Made by a program: the position numbers and the translations under genes. Below the pieces are notes generated by a model. That model was not told the DNA's origin. It saw nothing but the letters and a program-made list of their open reading frames with translations, and searched no databases. A stretch of DNA of 64,000 nucleotides from an uncultured Verrucomicrobiota bacterium (lineage in GTDB: Bacteria; Verrucomicrobiota; Verrucomicrobiia; Opitutales; Seribacteraceae): NCBI GenBank assembly GCA_902618175.1, contig CACMZN010000001.1:1-64000 (forward strand). The letters are read 5' to 3'. The stretch's first letter is position 1; every line of letters begins with the position of its first letter. This document shows, piece after piece, positions 46,543-55,809 of this stretch.

Positions 46543-49167
46543 ATGTCTGTTTTAAAGTCTTTATTTAGGGATATGTCTCAAGCACCCCCACAAGAGGCTG
46601 AATTACTTGTTTACGAGAACAAATTTCTAAAGCAGACAATTATGTCTCTTAGAGATGAGTTGGTGACCAAAGATCAAGAGCAAGAAACGGTTCTGCAAGA
46701 TGGACTTGCTAAGATAAACAGGGAAAATGACCATTTGAGAAGTTCCCTAAGCTATTTGAGAGAACAACTTGATCAAGCAAAACTCAATCATGAGGAAGAA
46801 ATACAAAAGCAATCACAAGCCAAGGCGCAAAATGAGACCAATCTTAGGAAGTTGGTCCAAACCCTGCGAATTCAATTGGAAAAGTCAGAGCGTAATCAGG
46901 AAGCAAAGGGGCAAAAGCTACTAGCAACATCCATAAGGGAAATCGATCAATTGAAAGCGAGTGTCTCCAAGCTAAGAGATGAATTGGAACTTAAGGAGAT
47001 AGAGAAGGAAAAAATCACAAGTGAGAATTCTAGACTTGAAAATCAGGAATTGAAAATTCTAAAGCAGACTTCCTTTAGGCTGAGAGAAAGAATTGAAAGA
47101 TTAATGGCTGAAAATCAAGACGCCATACAAAAAGCAAAAGCTGCTTCTGAAGTTGAAAGGCAAGACTTGAAGAATTCAATAGAGGCACTTCGCAATGAAT
47201 TGGATGAAGCCAATCACAAGAAGAACGAAGAGGTTCAAAAAGCAACGTCCAACATGTCGATGGAAATTACTTCTCTTAAAACTTCTTTGTTTTTGGCCAG
47301 AGAGAAAATCGATCTTGAAAAATCAAGAGAAGAAGAAAAGCTACAAAAACAAAGTAGAACATACTCTCTTGAAATAGATTCTCTAAAAAGCACCATCAAG
47401 TCCTTGAGACACGAACTTGATAAGGCGGACATGATTAGGACGGAAGAAGTACAGAAGGCCACATCGACCGCCCAAAATGAAATAAAAATACTTAAGGAAT
47501 CACTTTCCTTGACACGAAAGTCTATGGAAAGTCTCAAAATAAGGGAACAGGACAACATCCAAAAAGCGATCGCTTCTTCCGAAGCAGAAATAAAATCCCT
47601 GAAGGAGACCATTTCTGACTTAAGGGAAAAACTTGAGAAATCTGAAATCGAAAAGGAAGATCTTTCGCAAAAGGAGCGTGCCGATGCTCAGAAGGAGATA
47701 CACCAGTTGAAATCATCAATCTCCATGCTTCGATTGAATATCGAAAACAACAAGTCCAGAGAAGAGGAGAAAATTCAAAAAGCCCTAGCAGCAGGAAATT
47801 CAGAAATAAAAAGTCTGAAAGGAACCATATCCGACTTGAGAAATGAGCTCGATAAAAGCCAGATAGAAAAAGAGCAAGCCGTTCAATCTGCAAAAGCAAG
47901 TGGGCAAAATGAAATCAAACAACTGAAGGGATCTTTGGTCATGCTCAGACAAAACCTGGAATCGAACAAAGTGCGTGAAGAGGATAAACTGCAAAAGGCT
48001 TTGTCTGGATTCGAGACTCAAAGCAAATCCTTAAAAAGTACCATCAGTGAACTAAGATCGGAGCTTGAATCAAAAATTGCCGAGAAAGAAGATGCGGTTC
48101 AATCAGCAACTTCCATCGCAAACAAGGAAAATAATCAGCTTAAACTTTCACTTGTCAGTTTAAGAGAGAACCTCGAAAGAGAGAAACAAAGATCAGCCAC
48201 GGAGATACAGAGAGCCATTGCAAACGGCGAAAATGAGATAAAATTGCTGAAAGGACTAGCATCGAACTTAAGGGAAGAAATCGAAAACGCTCAAGCTCAA
48301 GAGGATCAAAGAGTACAGAACATCGTATCAAAAGCATTTTCAGAAACCAACCAATTGAAACAGTCTTTAAAATCCACTAGAGAACAACTCGAAATCACAA
48401 CAGCAAGGCATAGCGATGAAATTCAAAGATCCATTTCCAGCAAAGAAAATGAAAATCGATCCTTGAAAGATACCATCTCTAAACTGCGTCAGAATTTGGA
48501 AGAAGCAAATTACAGGGAAAGCGAAAAGGTCCTAAGGGCTGAATCAACTTTTTCGAATGAAATCAAAAACCTCAAATCTTCACTGTCATTGGCTAGAGAC
48601 AAACTGGACCTGATGAGAACAGAAAAGGAAGACGCTCTCCAGTTGGAAACTGCCAGAACAGAAAAGGAGATCAAACTCCTTAAGCGAAACATTTCTGAAA
48701 TGAGGGAAGAGATAGATCGGATGCAGATTGAAAAAGAAAATCTTATACAAAATGAAGTCGCCAGATCATATAAGGAAAATGAACACCTAAGAAAATCTAT
48801 TTCCGCTTTACGACAACAAGTGGAAAAGACTAGAGGAGAAAAACAAGAAGCCATACAAAATGCAGTGAGAAGTTCCACAAGTGAGATTAGAAGTCTGCGA
48901 ATCAGCATTTCCAACCTAAGAGAAGAACTGGAAAAATCGGAGTTTTCCAAGCAACAGGATATTCAAAACGCCCTTGCCAGTAAGGTTAACGAAATTAACC
49001 ATTTCAAAAGAATGGTTTCTGCGTTAAGGAATGAGATGGATAACAAAGGGAACATATTTGAGGAAAAAATGCAAAAAGAGCAACAACTCAAGTCCACCGA
49101 ATTCAAACAATTACAGGAAACAATCACAGAGCTAAGAGCCGAACTGGAAAAACCAAATGGAAGATAA
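46543..49167 (+). CDS. Giant coiled-coil protein of 36-residue repeats
   Basis: The 874-residue protein is almost entirely coiled coil. After a 25-residue leader, it is built from 23 complete 36-residue repeats plus a final 21-residue part repeat, with no insertion or deletion. The consensus is roughly IKxLKxSISxLRxxLExxxxEKExxIQKAxAxxxxE. Thirty-six residues fit five heptads plus one, or two hendecads plus two heptads, giving one phase shift per repeat. There is no signal peptide or membrane segment, so it is likely a cytosolic filament or scaffold. The stop overlaps the cyclase gene start by 11 bp, so the two are coupled. No known family was recognised. Confidence 0.8.
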   Translation: MSVLKSLFRDMSQAPPQEAELLVYENKFLKQTIMSLRDELVTKDQEQETVLQDGLAKINRENDHLRSSLSYLREQLDQAKLNHEEEIQKQSQAKAQNETNLRKLVQTLRIQLEKSERNQEAKGQKLLATSIREIDQLKASVSKLRDELELKEIEKEKITSENSRLENQELKILKQTSFRLRERIERLMAENQDAIQKAKAASEVERQDLKNSIEALRNELDEANHKKNEEVQKATSNMSMEITSLKTSLFLAREKIDLEKSREEEKLQKQSRTYSLEIDSLKSTIKSLRHELDKADMIRTEEVQKATSTAQNEIKILKESLSLTRKSMESLKIREQDNIQKAIASSEAEIKSLKETISDLREKLEKSEIEKEDLSQKERADAQKEIHQLKSSISMLRLNIENNKSREEEKIQKALAAGNSEIKSLKGTISDLRNELDKSQIEKEQAVQSAKASGQNEIKQLKGSLVMLRQNLESNKVREEDKLQKALSGFETQSKSLKSTISELRSELESKIAEKEDAVQSATSIANKENNQLKLSLVSLRENLEREKQRSATEIQRAIANGENEIKLLKGLASNLREEIENAQAQEDQRVQNIVSKAFSETNQLKQSLKSTREQLEITTARHSDEIQRSISSKENENRSLKDTISKLRQNLEEANYRESEKVLRAESTFSNEIKNLKSSLSLARDKLDLMRTEKEDALQLETARTEKEIKLLKRNISEMREEIDRMQIEKENLIQNEVARSYKENEHLRKSISALRQQVEKTRGEKQEAIQNAVRSSTSEIRSLRISISNLREELEKSEFSKQQDIQNALASKVNEINHFKRMVSALRNEMDNKGNIFEEKMQKEQQLKSTEFKQLQETITELRAELEKPNGR
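46618..49164 (+). repeat. 108-bp coding repeat array (23 full and one partial copies)
   Basis: Units begin at 46618 and recur every 108 bp; the partial 24th copy begins at 49102 and ends at the stop codon. All units keep the same length. Sequence has diverged between copies, so the conservation is in protein register (L at positions 4, 11 and 15; R at 12; Q at 27) rather than in exact DNA identity. Confidence 0.85.
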
Positions 49168-51436
49168 TAAAGAGATCGACAAAACAGCGACGAAATCAAA
49201 AAGAACCGCAAGGTTCTCCGACATGCTGCTTCAAGTCACAACAGATTTGGCAAAGACCAAAACTCTCGACGAAGCCCTGGAAACGCTTGTAAAAATTACG
49301 ACAAGCACAATTGGCGCTGAAAGAGGCACTATTTTTCTCAACGATGCTTCCACCGGCGAATTGTATTCTAGAATTGCCCAAGGAAATTTCCGGCGTGAAA
49401 TTCGCATTCTTAATACTAAAGGAGTTGCAGGGTGGGTTTTTACTCATGACCAAGGGGTCATCATCCACGACGCCTATAAGGATGAAAGATTTAATAAGGC
49501 AGTTGACGTCAGAACTGGCTTTAGGACTAAAAGCATTCTTTGTGCTCCTTTGAGGACGGTTTCTGGAGAGGAAATAGGTGTATCCCAAATTCTCAACAAA
49601 ATTGATGGAGAATTTGAACAGGAAGATTTGGACTTGTTGGAAGCGATGACGGAACAAGCGGCAATCGCTATCCAAGGAAATATAATTGTAGAACAAATTG
49701 AAGCAGCTAGAAAACAAGAACTTGAATTTCTAGACGTAGTTTCCCAGGTTTCATCTGAACTGGAGCTGACGCCTCTTTTGCAAAAAATCATAACTACCAT
49801 CTCCACCATGCTTGACTGTGAGAGAGCAACTCTTTTCATCAACGATGAAAAAACCAACGAGTTATATACTGAGGTCGGCGAGGGATTGGATGAGAAATCT
49901 GTCATAAGATTGCCGAACCATCTTGGTATTGCCGGTACAGTTTTTACTTCTGCAAAACCTGTCAACATACCTCATGCTTATGCCGACCTAAGATTTAATC
50001 CGAGTTTTGATAAGCAAACTGGATACTTTACAAGGTCCATTCTTTGCATGCCAGTTTTCAATAAGGAGGGCAAAACAATAGGCGTAAGCCAAGTACTTAA
50101 TAAACGGGGAGGTTCCTTCAACGCGGAAGATGAAAAAAGGTTGGCTGCATTTACCTCTCAAATTTCCATGGGAATCGAGAATGCAAAATTATTTGACGAT
50201 GTCCAAAACCAAAAAAACTATTCTGAAAGCATACTCGCAAGCATGCATGACGCCGTGCTGACTTTAGATGAGAACTCTATAATTAAAACATGCAACACAG
50301 CAGGACTAAGAGTTTTGAAAATCCCAGTCTTATCGGAAATTTTGGAACAACCCGCAAAGGATGTCATCGGAGACAAAAACGAATGGCTATTGCAAAAATT
50401 AAAAACCGTGGATGAACCAGATGAATTCTTAGACGCTGAGCTTTTGATAGGCGACGAAACCCTGTCAGTCAACATTTCCCTCATGCCTTTGATAGGTCAA
50501 AAAAAGGAGACGCTTGGAATTATGTTGATGATCGAAGACATTAGCTCGGAAAAGAGAATGAAATCAACCATGTCCAGATACATGGATCCCGAATTAGCCG
50601 ACCAACTTATGGCTGCAGGGGACAGTGATGACATCATGGGAGGCAAGCAAAGCGTCGGGACAGTTCTGTTTTCTGACGTAAGAAGTTTTACGACCATTAC
50701 TGAAGAATTAGGAGCTCAAGGTACGGTGAAATTACTGAACGAATATTTTACCATAATGGTTGACTGCATAACTGATGAGGGAGGCATGCTTGACAAGTTT
50801 ATCGGTGATGCAATGATGTGTATTTTCGGAACCCCAGTTCCTCATGAAGACGATCCCGATCGAGCGGTCAGAGCGGCGATTCGTATGATGACGGACTTGA
50901 AGGTTTTCAATGAAAAACGCTCGACAGAAGGGAAGATGCCCATTGACCATGGAATGGGCATCAATACAGACTCCATCGTCTCTGGAAATATCGGCTCGCC
51001 GAAGAGGATGGACTACACTGTCATTGGAGACGGAGTCAACCTTGCTGCTAGAATCGAAAGTGCTTGCAAGCAGTACGGAGCTCACATTCTGATTAGTGAA
51101 TTCACTTACAAGGCCGTAAAAGCAACATACCGAACCAGACAGGTTGACTATGTGATCGTGAAGGGGAAAACTGAGCCTGTTGGTGTGTATGAGGTTTTAG
51201 ACTTTCACGATGATGTAAGTTATCCTAACCTAGTAGAGGCTCTAGGTTTGTTCAATGATGGATATAGGTCTTGGAATGAAGGTAAATGGGATCAGGCCAT
51301 AAAGTTGTTCAAGGATGTTAAGAAAATTAATCCAAACGACAAGTCAGCTCAATTGTATCTCGACCGGTGTGATCACATGAAAAGTAATCCGCCCAAAGGC
51401 AAATGGGATGGAGTTTGGGTCATGACAACCAAATAG
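49157..51436 (+). CDS. Class III adenylate cyclase with GAF-GAF-PAS-cyclase-TPR architecture
   Basis: The 759-residue soluble signalling enzyme resembles Anabaena CyaB1 in domain order: two GAF domains (about 30-185 and 200-350), a PAS domain (about 352-460), the cyclase domain (about 495-665) and a TPR-like tail (about 690-740). Both GAFs carry NKFDE-like motifs (LNKIDGEFEQEDLD; LNKRGGSFNAEDEK) found in cyclic-nucleotide-binding GAFs. Catalytic residues are complete: metal Asp507 (FSDVRSF) and Asp551 (FIGDAMM), adenine-selecting Lys547 and Thr621 (MDYTVIGDG), and Asn628/Arg632. It should make cAMP and may be activated by it. It overlaps the coiled-coil gene by 11 bp and is followed by two TPR genes. 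Confidence 0.9.
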   Translation: MEDNKEIDKTATKSKRTARFSDMLLQVTTDLAKTKTLDEALETLVKITTSTIGAERGTIFLNDASTGELYSRIAQGNFRREIRILNTKGVAGWVFTHDQGVIIHDAYKDERFNKAVDVRTGFRTKSILCAPLRTVSGEEIGVSQILNKIDGEFEQEDLDLLEAMTEQAAIAIQGNIIVEQIEAARKQELEFLDVVSQVSSELELTPLLQKIITTISTMLDCERATLFINDEKTNELYTEVGEGLDEKSVIRLPNHLGIAGTVFTSAKPVNIPHAYADLRFNPSFDKQTGYFTRSILCMPVFNKEGKTIGVSQVLNKRGGSFNAEDEKRLAAFTSQISMGIENAKLFDDVQNQKNYSESILASMHDAVLTLDENSIIKTCNTAGLRVLKIPVLSEILEQPAKDVIGDKNEWLLQKLKTVDEPDEFLDAELLIGDETLSVNISLMPLIGQKKETLGIMLMIEDISSEKRMKSTMSRYMDPELADQLMAAGDSDDIMGGKQSVGTVLFSDVRSFTTITEELGAQGTVKLLNEYFTIMVDCITDEGGMLDKFIGDAMMCIFGTPVPHEDDPDRAVRAAIRMMTDLKVFNEKRSTEGKMPIDHGMGINTDSIVSGNIGSPKRMDYTVIGDGVNLAARIESACKQYGAHILISEFTYKAVKATYRTRQVDYVIVKGKTEPVGVYEVLDFHDDVSYPNLVEALGLFNDGYRSWNEGKWDQAIKLFKDVKKINPNDKSAQLYLDRCDHMKSNPPKGKWDGVWVMTTK

Positions 51437-51455
51437 GCAGTTTACTTAATTTCTC

Positions 51456-53060
51456 ATGAACGCCAAAGATCACCTTGAAAAAGCGATTGCCCTAAATCCA
51501 GAATTCTCTCCTGCGTATTACAACCTCGGTCTTTTGCTCAAAGCTAATTCCGATTTTGCAGGAGCCCTGAAGAACTTCCATAAAGCCGTTTCTCTCGATA
51601 AGGAATTTGCTGAGGCCGAATGTGAACTTGCTATTGCTTTGTCGAAATCAGGTGATTTTGAAACTGCTAGAAATCATTTTTTAAACTCTTTGGAAATCAA
51701 TCCCAACTACGCTGACGCTTATTTTTATTATGCTCTTCTCCTTGTTGAAATCAAAGATGTTGAAGAAGCAAAGAATAATTTTGATAAGGTTACGGAAATT
51801 AATCAAAATTATGCACCTGCATATTTCAATAAGGCAAAACTGCTTACCAATGCCGATGATTATGAGGAGGCCAGAAAAAATTATGAGACTGCCATAGACA
51901 TAGATGAAGATTACACCGAAGCTCACTATTACATGGCCAAACTTTTATCCGGCGGTATTGCAACTGACAAGGAAGGCACAATTGTAGATAGGACTGATTT
52001 GCCTCAAGCCAAAAAACATCTCCTAAAAGTCATCGAACTAGACAAAGATCATGCAAAAGCCTGTTATAATTTAGGAAGAATCTACGGAATCGAAGAAGAC
52101 TTCAAGAATTCTAAGACATTTTTAGTCAGAGCATTAAAAATTAATCCAGAATACTCAAAGGCACATCTTCTTTTAGCTAATGCATATGAGAGATTTCAAA
52201 AGTTCGATGATGCGAAAAAACATTTCTCTCTGTCCATTCAATTCTTTAAAGAGAATGCATTGGCTCATTTCCGATTAGGCGTGAGGCTCTATTTGGAAGG
52301 GGAATTCTCTGAATCCGAGAAACACCTGAAAGCATCTATTTCAATTGAAGCTCAGAACGCTGAAGCCAATTTTTATCTCGCCATGATATTGAGGTCAGAT
52401 GCCGATCCTTCTTTGGCAAAAAAACACTTTTTCAAAGCCTTGGAAATAAATCCTGAATACGCGATTGCCTATTACGAACTCGGACACCATTCAGAAAAAA
52501 ACGGAGATTTGAATGAAGCAAAAATTCATTTTCAGAAAGCTTCCGACATTGATCAAAATTTTGTCGATGCCTATTTTCATTTGGCAAGAATTCTCAAAAA
52601 TCCCTCAGAGTACGATCAAGCTCTAAGAAATTACGAAACCGCTCTAGAAATAAATCCAGAAAAAGAAGAGTGTCATTATTGGTTTGCCAAACTTTTATCC
52701 GGCGGAAAAAGGTTAAAAAATGACGGTACTCTTGTGGTCGAACCAGATTTGAAAAGAGCAGAAAATCATTTTCGCAAGGCAATCAGACTAAACTCGAGAT
52801 ACGATAAAGCATTCTTTAAGTTGGGGATTCTTCTGCAAGAAGAAAAAAAGTTTATCGAGTCATTCGAAAACCTAGAAATGGCGATTCAAATTAATCCAAA
52901 ATTTGCCGAAGCACATTATCACCTTGCAGTACTACTTATGGACGAAGAAGCTCAAGGAGTACTTTCCGAAAAGAAACACGACAATTCATCGACGGAACAA
53001 CTCAAAACAAGAGAAAATACCAAAAAAAGAACACGCAGAGTTCCAACCAAAAATAAATAG
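51456..53060 (+). CDS. TPR protein with duplicated super-repeat
   Basis: The 534-residue protein is made of about 13 tetratricopeptide units (for example ALKNFHKAVSLDKEFAEAE and ARNHFLNSLEINPNYADAY), with no signal peptide. Two TPR units carry an unusual loop, AKLLSGG followed by GT(I/L)V and a short spacer, at about residues 160-180 and 410-430. The roughly 95-residue blocks around them are homologous and 250 residues apart. The C-terminus is basic (KKRTRRVPTKNK). It follows the cyclase gene by 19 bp. It is probably a protein-interaction scaffold in the same cytosolic pathway. Confidence 0.8.
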   Translation: MNAKDHLEKAIALNPEFSPAYYNLGLLLKANSDFAGALKNFHKAVSLDKEFAEAECELAIALSKSGDFETARNHFLNSLEINPNYADAYFYYALLLVEIKDVEEAKNNFDKVTEINQNYAPAYFNKAKLLTNADDYEEARKNYETAIDIDEDYTEAHYYMAKLLSGGIATDKEGTIVDRTDLPQAKKHLLKVIELDKDHAKACYNLGRIYGIEEDFKNSKTFLVRALKINPEYSKAHLLLANAYERFQKFDDAKKHFSLSIQFFKENALAHFRLGVRLYLEGEFSESEKHLKASISIEAQNAEANFYLAMILRSDADPSLAKKHFFKALEINPEYAIAYYELGHHSEKNGDLNEAKIHFQKASDIDQNFVDAYFHLARILKNPSEYDQALRNYETALEINPEKEECHYWFAKLLSGGKRLKNDGTLVVEPDLKRAENHFRKAIRLNSRYDKAFFKLGILLQEEKKFIESFENLEMAIQINPKFAEAHYHLAVLLMDEEAQGVLSEKKHDNSSTEQLKTRENTKKRTRRVPTKNK

Positions 53061-53730
53061 GAAATTTTGAATCCCTTCTTGGAAAAAGCAGTGGAGCATT
53101 TGGAATTTGCTCTTCTTCATAAAGCGAATTTCATTCCCGCTTTAGTGTCGTTATGTGAATACAATCTGGGGGAAAAAAATTTTGGCAAGGTAAACAATCT
53201 TCTTCAAAAAGCTTGTTACATTGAAAAAAATGAGCCTGTAATTCTTTTTCTCAAGGCGAAACTTCATTTAAGCAAATCAGAACTCGCAAAAGCGAAAAAT
53301 TTTATCTTAAAAGCGATAGCCATCAACAGAAATGAAATTCAATACCACAAAATACTCTTCGAAATAGAGACAAAAATTGGAAATCTTCATGGAACGATTC
53401 ATGCGTTGGAAAAGATTATTGATTTAGAACCTAGTGATGGCGAAGCTCATCTCTTACTGGCTCAAAAACTATCAAATCCTGATGATTTCCAACGGGCAAG
53501 GCTACTTTATGAAATTTCAATTGAACTTCTCCCTAAGGATAAAAGACCACTCATTTCACTCAGTAAGCATTTATGCGAAGGATGCAAAGGGCTTCCAGAT
53601 GGGACGATCCAAAAAATTCCGGAAATTGAAAAATCCATAGAACTCTTGCATGCCGCCATTCAAATAGACAAAGCATGTGCAGAATCCCACTTTATGCTGG
53701 GTCGGATCTTTTTCGAAGAAGAAAACTTTA
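51819..53730 (+). repeat. Three copies of a TPR super-repeat across two genes
   Basis: Homologous blocks lie at 51819-52101, 52569-52853 (both in the first TPR gene) and 53445-53730 (second TPR gene). Each runs from LA/AK-L-x-NPDD-like TPR helices through the GT(I/L)-containing loop to a LGRI...E.NF-like end. This points to duplication within the gene and then splitting or copying into the neighbour. Confidence 0.7.
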
Positions 53731-54452
53731 AATCTGCGGAAAAATATTTGAATGTTTCTATTCAGGACACAGTCTTTAAATTTGAATCATTTTTTTTAAT
53801 GGGTCTAATTCACCGGAAGGAAAATAAGCTGGAAGAAGCAATCAATTTTTTTAAAAAAGCATCTGAGAGTATAAATTGTAAGTCTAAGTCACTTTTAGCT
53901 TTGATTGAGATTTATTTACAGAGAAAAGAGTATTCGAATGCGGAGCAGGAATTGATGAACATCATCCCAATTTTAATTAGTGAGCTAGATAAGCTTCATA
54001 AATTGACAAAAACTCAGACAAGTTCTAACCAGTTTTATGAAGCTAGAAAAACGAACGAAAAAATAAGTTCCAAAAAAAGGAATCTGTCACAATGCTATTA
54101 TTATCGATATGTTTCCAAAAATCAGGAAACATGCAACTTTAGAGATCTGCCTTTACTTTTTCATGCTATTGACGAAGACCCTTTTAATTCACAGGCGCAC
54201 TTTGAAATTGGAGTCATTAAAAAGGAAACTGGCAAAAAAGAGAGTAGTAGAAAGCATTTCGAGGAATCGCTGAATGCAGACTGGTTCAACTGGCAAAGTC
54301 ACCTCGAAATTTCAGAATTCGAAAAGGAAGATCAAAATCTTGAATCTTGCGTGATGCACCTGCAAATTGCACTCGATCTTAAGCCTAATTCAGAAAAAGT
54401 CCAAAGGGCTTTGTCTGCAGCAGAAAATTCTAAGTGGAATCATCCAACTTGA
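53067..54452 (+). CDS. TPR protein
   Basis: The 461-residue protein consists of about ten degenerate TPR units (SELAKAKNFILKAIAINR; SAEKYLNVSIQDT; SSRKHFEESLNADWFNW) with no signal peptide. Residues about 127-220 repeat the special TPR block of the upstream gene, here with a loop CEGCKGLPDGTIQ. Translation appears to begin at TTG 53067: an AGGA overlapping the upstream stop (about 6 bases before) is well placed and no ATG lies nearby. It is the last gene of the coiled-coil/cyclase/TPR operon and overlaps pssA tail-to-tail by 13 bp. Confidence 0.75.
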   Translation: MNPFLEKAVEHLEFALLHKANFIPALVSLCEYNLGEKNFGKVNNLLQKACYIEKNEPVILFLKAKLHLSKSELAKAKNFILKAIAINRNEIQYHKILFEIETKIGNLHGTIHALEKIIDLEPSDGEAHLLLAQKLSNPDDFQRARLLYEISIELLPKDKRPLISLSKHLCEGCKGLPDGTIQKIPEIEKSIELLHAAIQIDKACAESHFMLGRIFFEEENFKSAEKYLNVSIQDTVFKFESFFLMGLIHRKENKLEEAINFFKKASESINCKSKSLLALIEIYLQRKEYSNAEQELMNIIPILISELDKLHKLTKTQTSSNQFYEARKTNEKISSKKRNLSQCYYYRYVSKNQETCNFRDLPLLFHAIDEDPFNSQAHFEIGVIKKETGKKESSRKHFEESLNADWFNWQSHLEISEFEKEDQNLESCVMHLQIALDLKPNSEKVQRALSAAENSKWNHPT

Positions 54453-55243
54453 TCCTTCTGATAAGCAAAGTATGCAAATGGTATGCTGAAAAAATATATG
54501 ATGCCCAAACCCGTAAGGAAAATCCAAGTTTCCTTAAGAAAAACCGCAACTCCAAGTGAAACCAAGATTAGAACGAAAATTGCCTTGCTCTTCGAGACAC
54601 TGAATCTCACATTGCGAAAGGAAAAAGTTGGGATTCTCGAAACCATGAGCATCGCTATTGCAACTACCCAAATTACGATCCATTCCGGATATGATAATGG
54701 GTTAATATTCATGGCAAAACGATTGGAAATAAAATCAAGCCCCATTGGCATAAGCATTAATCCTGCACCAGCGGGAGCGGGAACACCTAAAAAGTAACTT
54801 TTCTTCATTTTTTTTTCATCCTCATCCATATGCATGACGTTGAAGCGGGCCAGGCGGAAGGAGTTACAAGTGGTATAAAATAAAAATGGAATCCAATACC
54901 AACCTAGTAAGTAATCATTCGATTGATTGGGAAAAGATTCCCAAATCCAAAGATATGTTATAATAGAAGGTGCCACACCAAAACTGATGGCATCCGCAAG
55001 ACTATCCAATTCGGCGCCGAAACGGGAAAAGGCTTTTAAAAGCCTTGCCGACAAACCATCAATCATATCAAAACAAGCTGCTACAAGAATGGATAAAACG
55101 GCACTTTGCCATTCCTGCTCAATTGCAAAGCGAATCCCTGTCAATCCAGAACAAAGACCAATAGTGGTGAAAATATTGGGCAGCAATTTGGGAAATGATA
55201 AAGTTTTGGATGAATTGCTGGAATCCAACATTCGTACACTCAT
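54440..55243 (-). CDS. pssA: CDP-diacylglycerol--serine O-phosphatidyltransferase
   Basis: The 267-residue membrane enzyme makes phosphatidylserine, the precursor of phosphatidylethanolamine. The CDP-alcohol phosphotransferase signature is complete: DMIDGLSARLLKAFSRFGAELDSLAD, given here by its key residues D, D-G, A-R, G, D and D (about residues 60-84). It is followed by ISFGVAP and RLARFN. About seven hydrophobic helices are present. Its ATG overlaps the stop of the unknown gene upstream (ATGA), so the two are coupled. No phosphatidylserine decarboxylase gene was recognised nearby. Confidence 0.92.
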   Translation of the reverse strand: MSVRMLDSSNSSKTLSFPKLLPNIFTTIGLCSGLTGIRFAIEQEWQSAVLSILVAACFDMIDGLSARLLKAFSRFGAELDSLADAISFGVAPSIITYLWIWESFPNQSNDYLLGWYWIPFLFYTTCNSFRLARFNVMHMDEDEKKMKKSYFLGVPAPAGAGLMLMPMGLDFISNRFAMNINPLSYPEWIVIWVVAIAMLMVSRIPTFSFRNVRFSVSKSKAIFVLILVSLGVAVFLKETWIFLTGLGIIYFFSIPFAYFAYQKDQVG

Positions 55244-55764
55244 TTTTCAAAACATACTAAATTCTTATTTCTTCTGGGAGGAACATGTTCCGTACCGAAC
55301 GACCGATTAATAATCCTTTGCCAACCTTCTGTATCTGACTTTTGGTAAGGATTGGTGGTACTCCGAACGATACAGTCCTTGGAATCAGTGAAAAACAAAA
55401 AAAAATGATCTCCCTTATTCGTATCTTCCAATTGATTTGGAAGGGATGAAAACGAATTAAAGGACATTTCCCTAACCATGGGATCTGTACAGTCAAGGTT
55501 TGCGTAAGAAATTTCCCTCTTGACTAATAACTTGTCTTGAAAATTCAAATTACCAAGAACTTTTCGTAGCGATGTTAGAAAACGAGTTACCTGAATCATC
55601 AAACGAGTACCACTTTGATAAATATCGATAATGGTTTCGCAACTATTTTCATGAAACCGAGAGAGCCTGAATGAAATCTTACCTGAATAAGGATGCGGCA
55701 TGTAGAGACTTGCTGAAAGCTTAGATGCTTTTTCCTCAAGATAGAAGGGGAATGTTGGTGACAT
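55240..55764 (-). CDS. Hypothetical protein coupled to pssA
   Basis: The 174-residue protein has no signal peptide, no membrane segment and no family I recognise. It starts with a predicted mixed alpha/beta pattern (SGKISFRLSRFHENSCETII; GTRLMIQVTRFLTSL) and ends with a basic tail (PPRRNKNLVCFEK). Its stop overlaps the pssA start by ATGA, good evidence that it is a real gene cotranscribed with pssA. In phospholipid operons the neighbour is often a decarboxylase, but no LGST-like motif is present here, so that role is not supported. Confidence 0.55.
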   Translation of the reverse strand: MSPTFPFYLEEKASKLSASLYMPHPYSGKISFRLSRFHENSCETIIDIYQSGTRLMIQVTRFLTSLRKVLGNLNFQDKLLVKREISYANLDCTDPMVREMSFNSFSSLPNQLEDTNKGDHFFLFFTDSKDCIVRSTTNPYQKSDTEGWQRIINRSFGTEHVPPRRNKNLVCFEK

Positions 55765-55809
55765 TAAGATATTGTCAGCATATCCAGTGCCATTATAGGA
55801 TAAATTCTT

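Noticed and set aside
46618..49164. The coding repeat array as a tandem DNA satellite or CRISPR-like array
   Set aside because: Units are in frame, diverged at DNA level, without spacers, and encode a regular coiled coil; this is protein repeat structure.
55257..55496. Alternative minus-strand 79-codon frame inside the gene upstream of pssA
   Set aside because: The overlapping 174-codon frame has the ATGA coupling to pssA and is the better gene; this one looks like its shadow.
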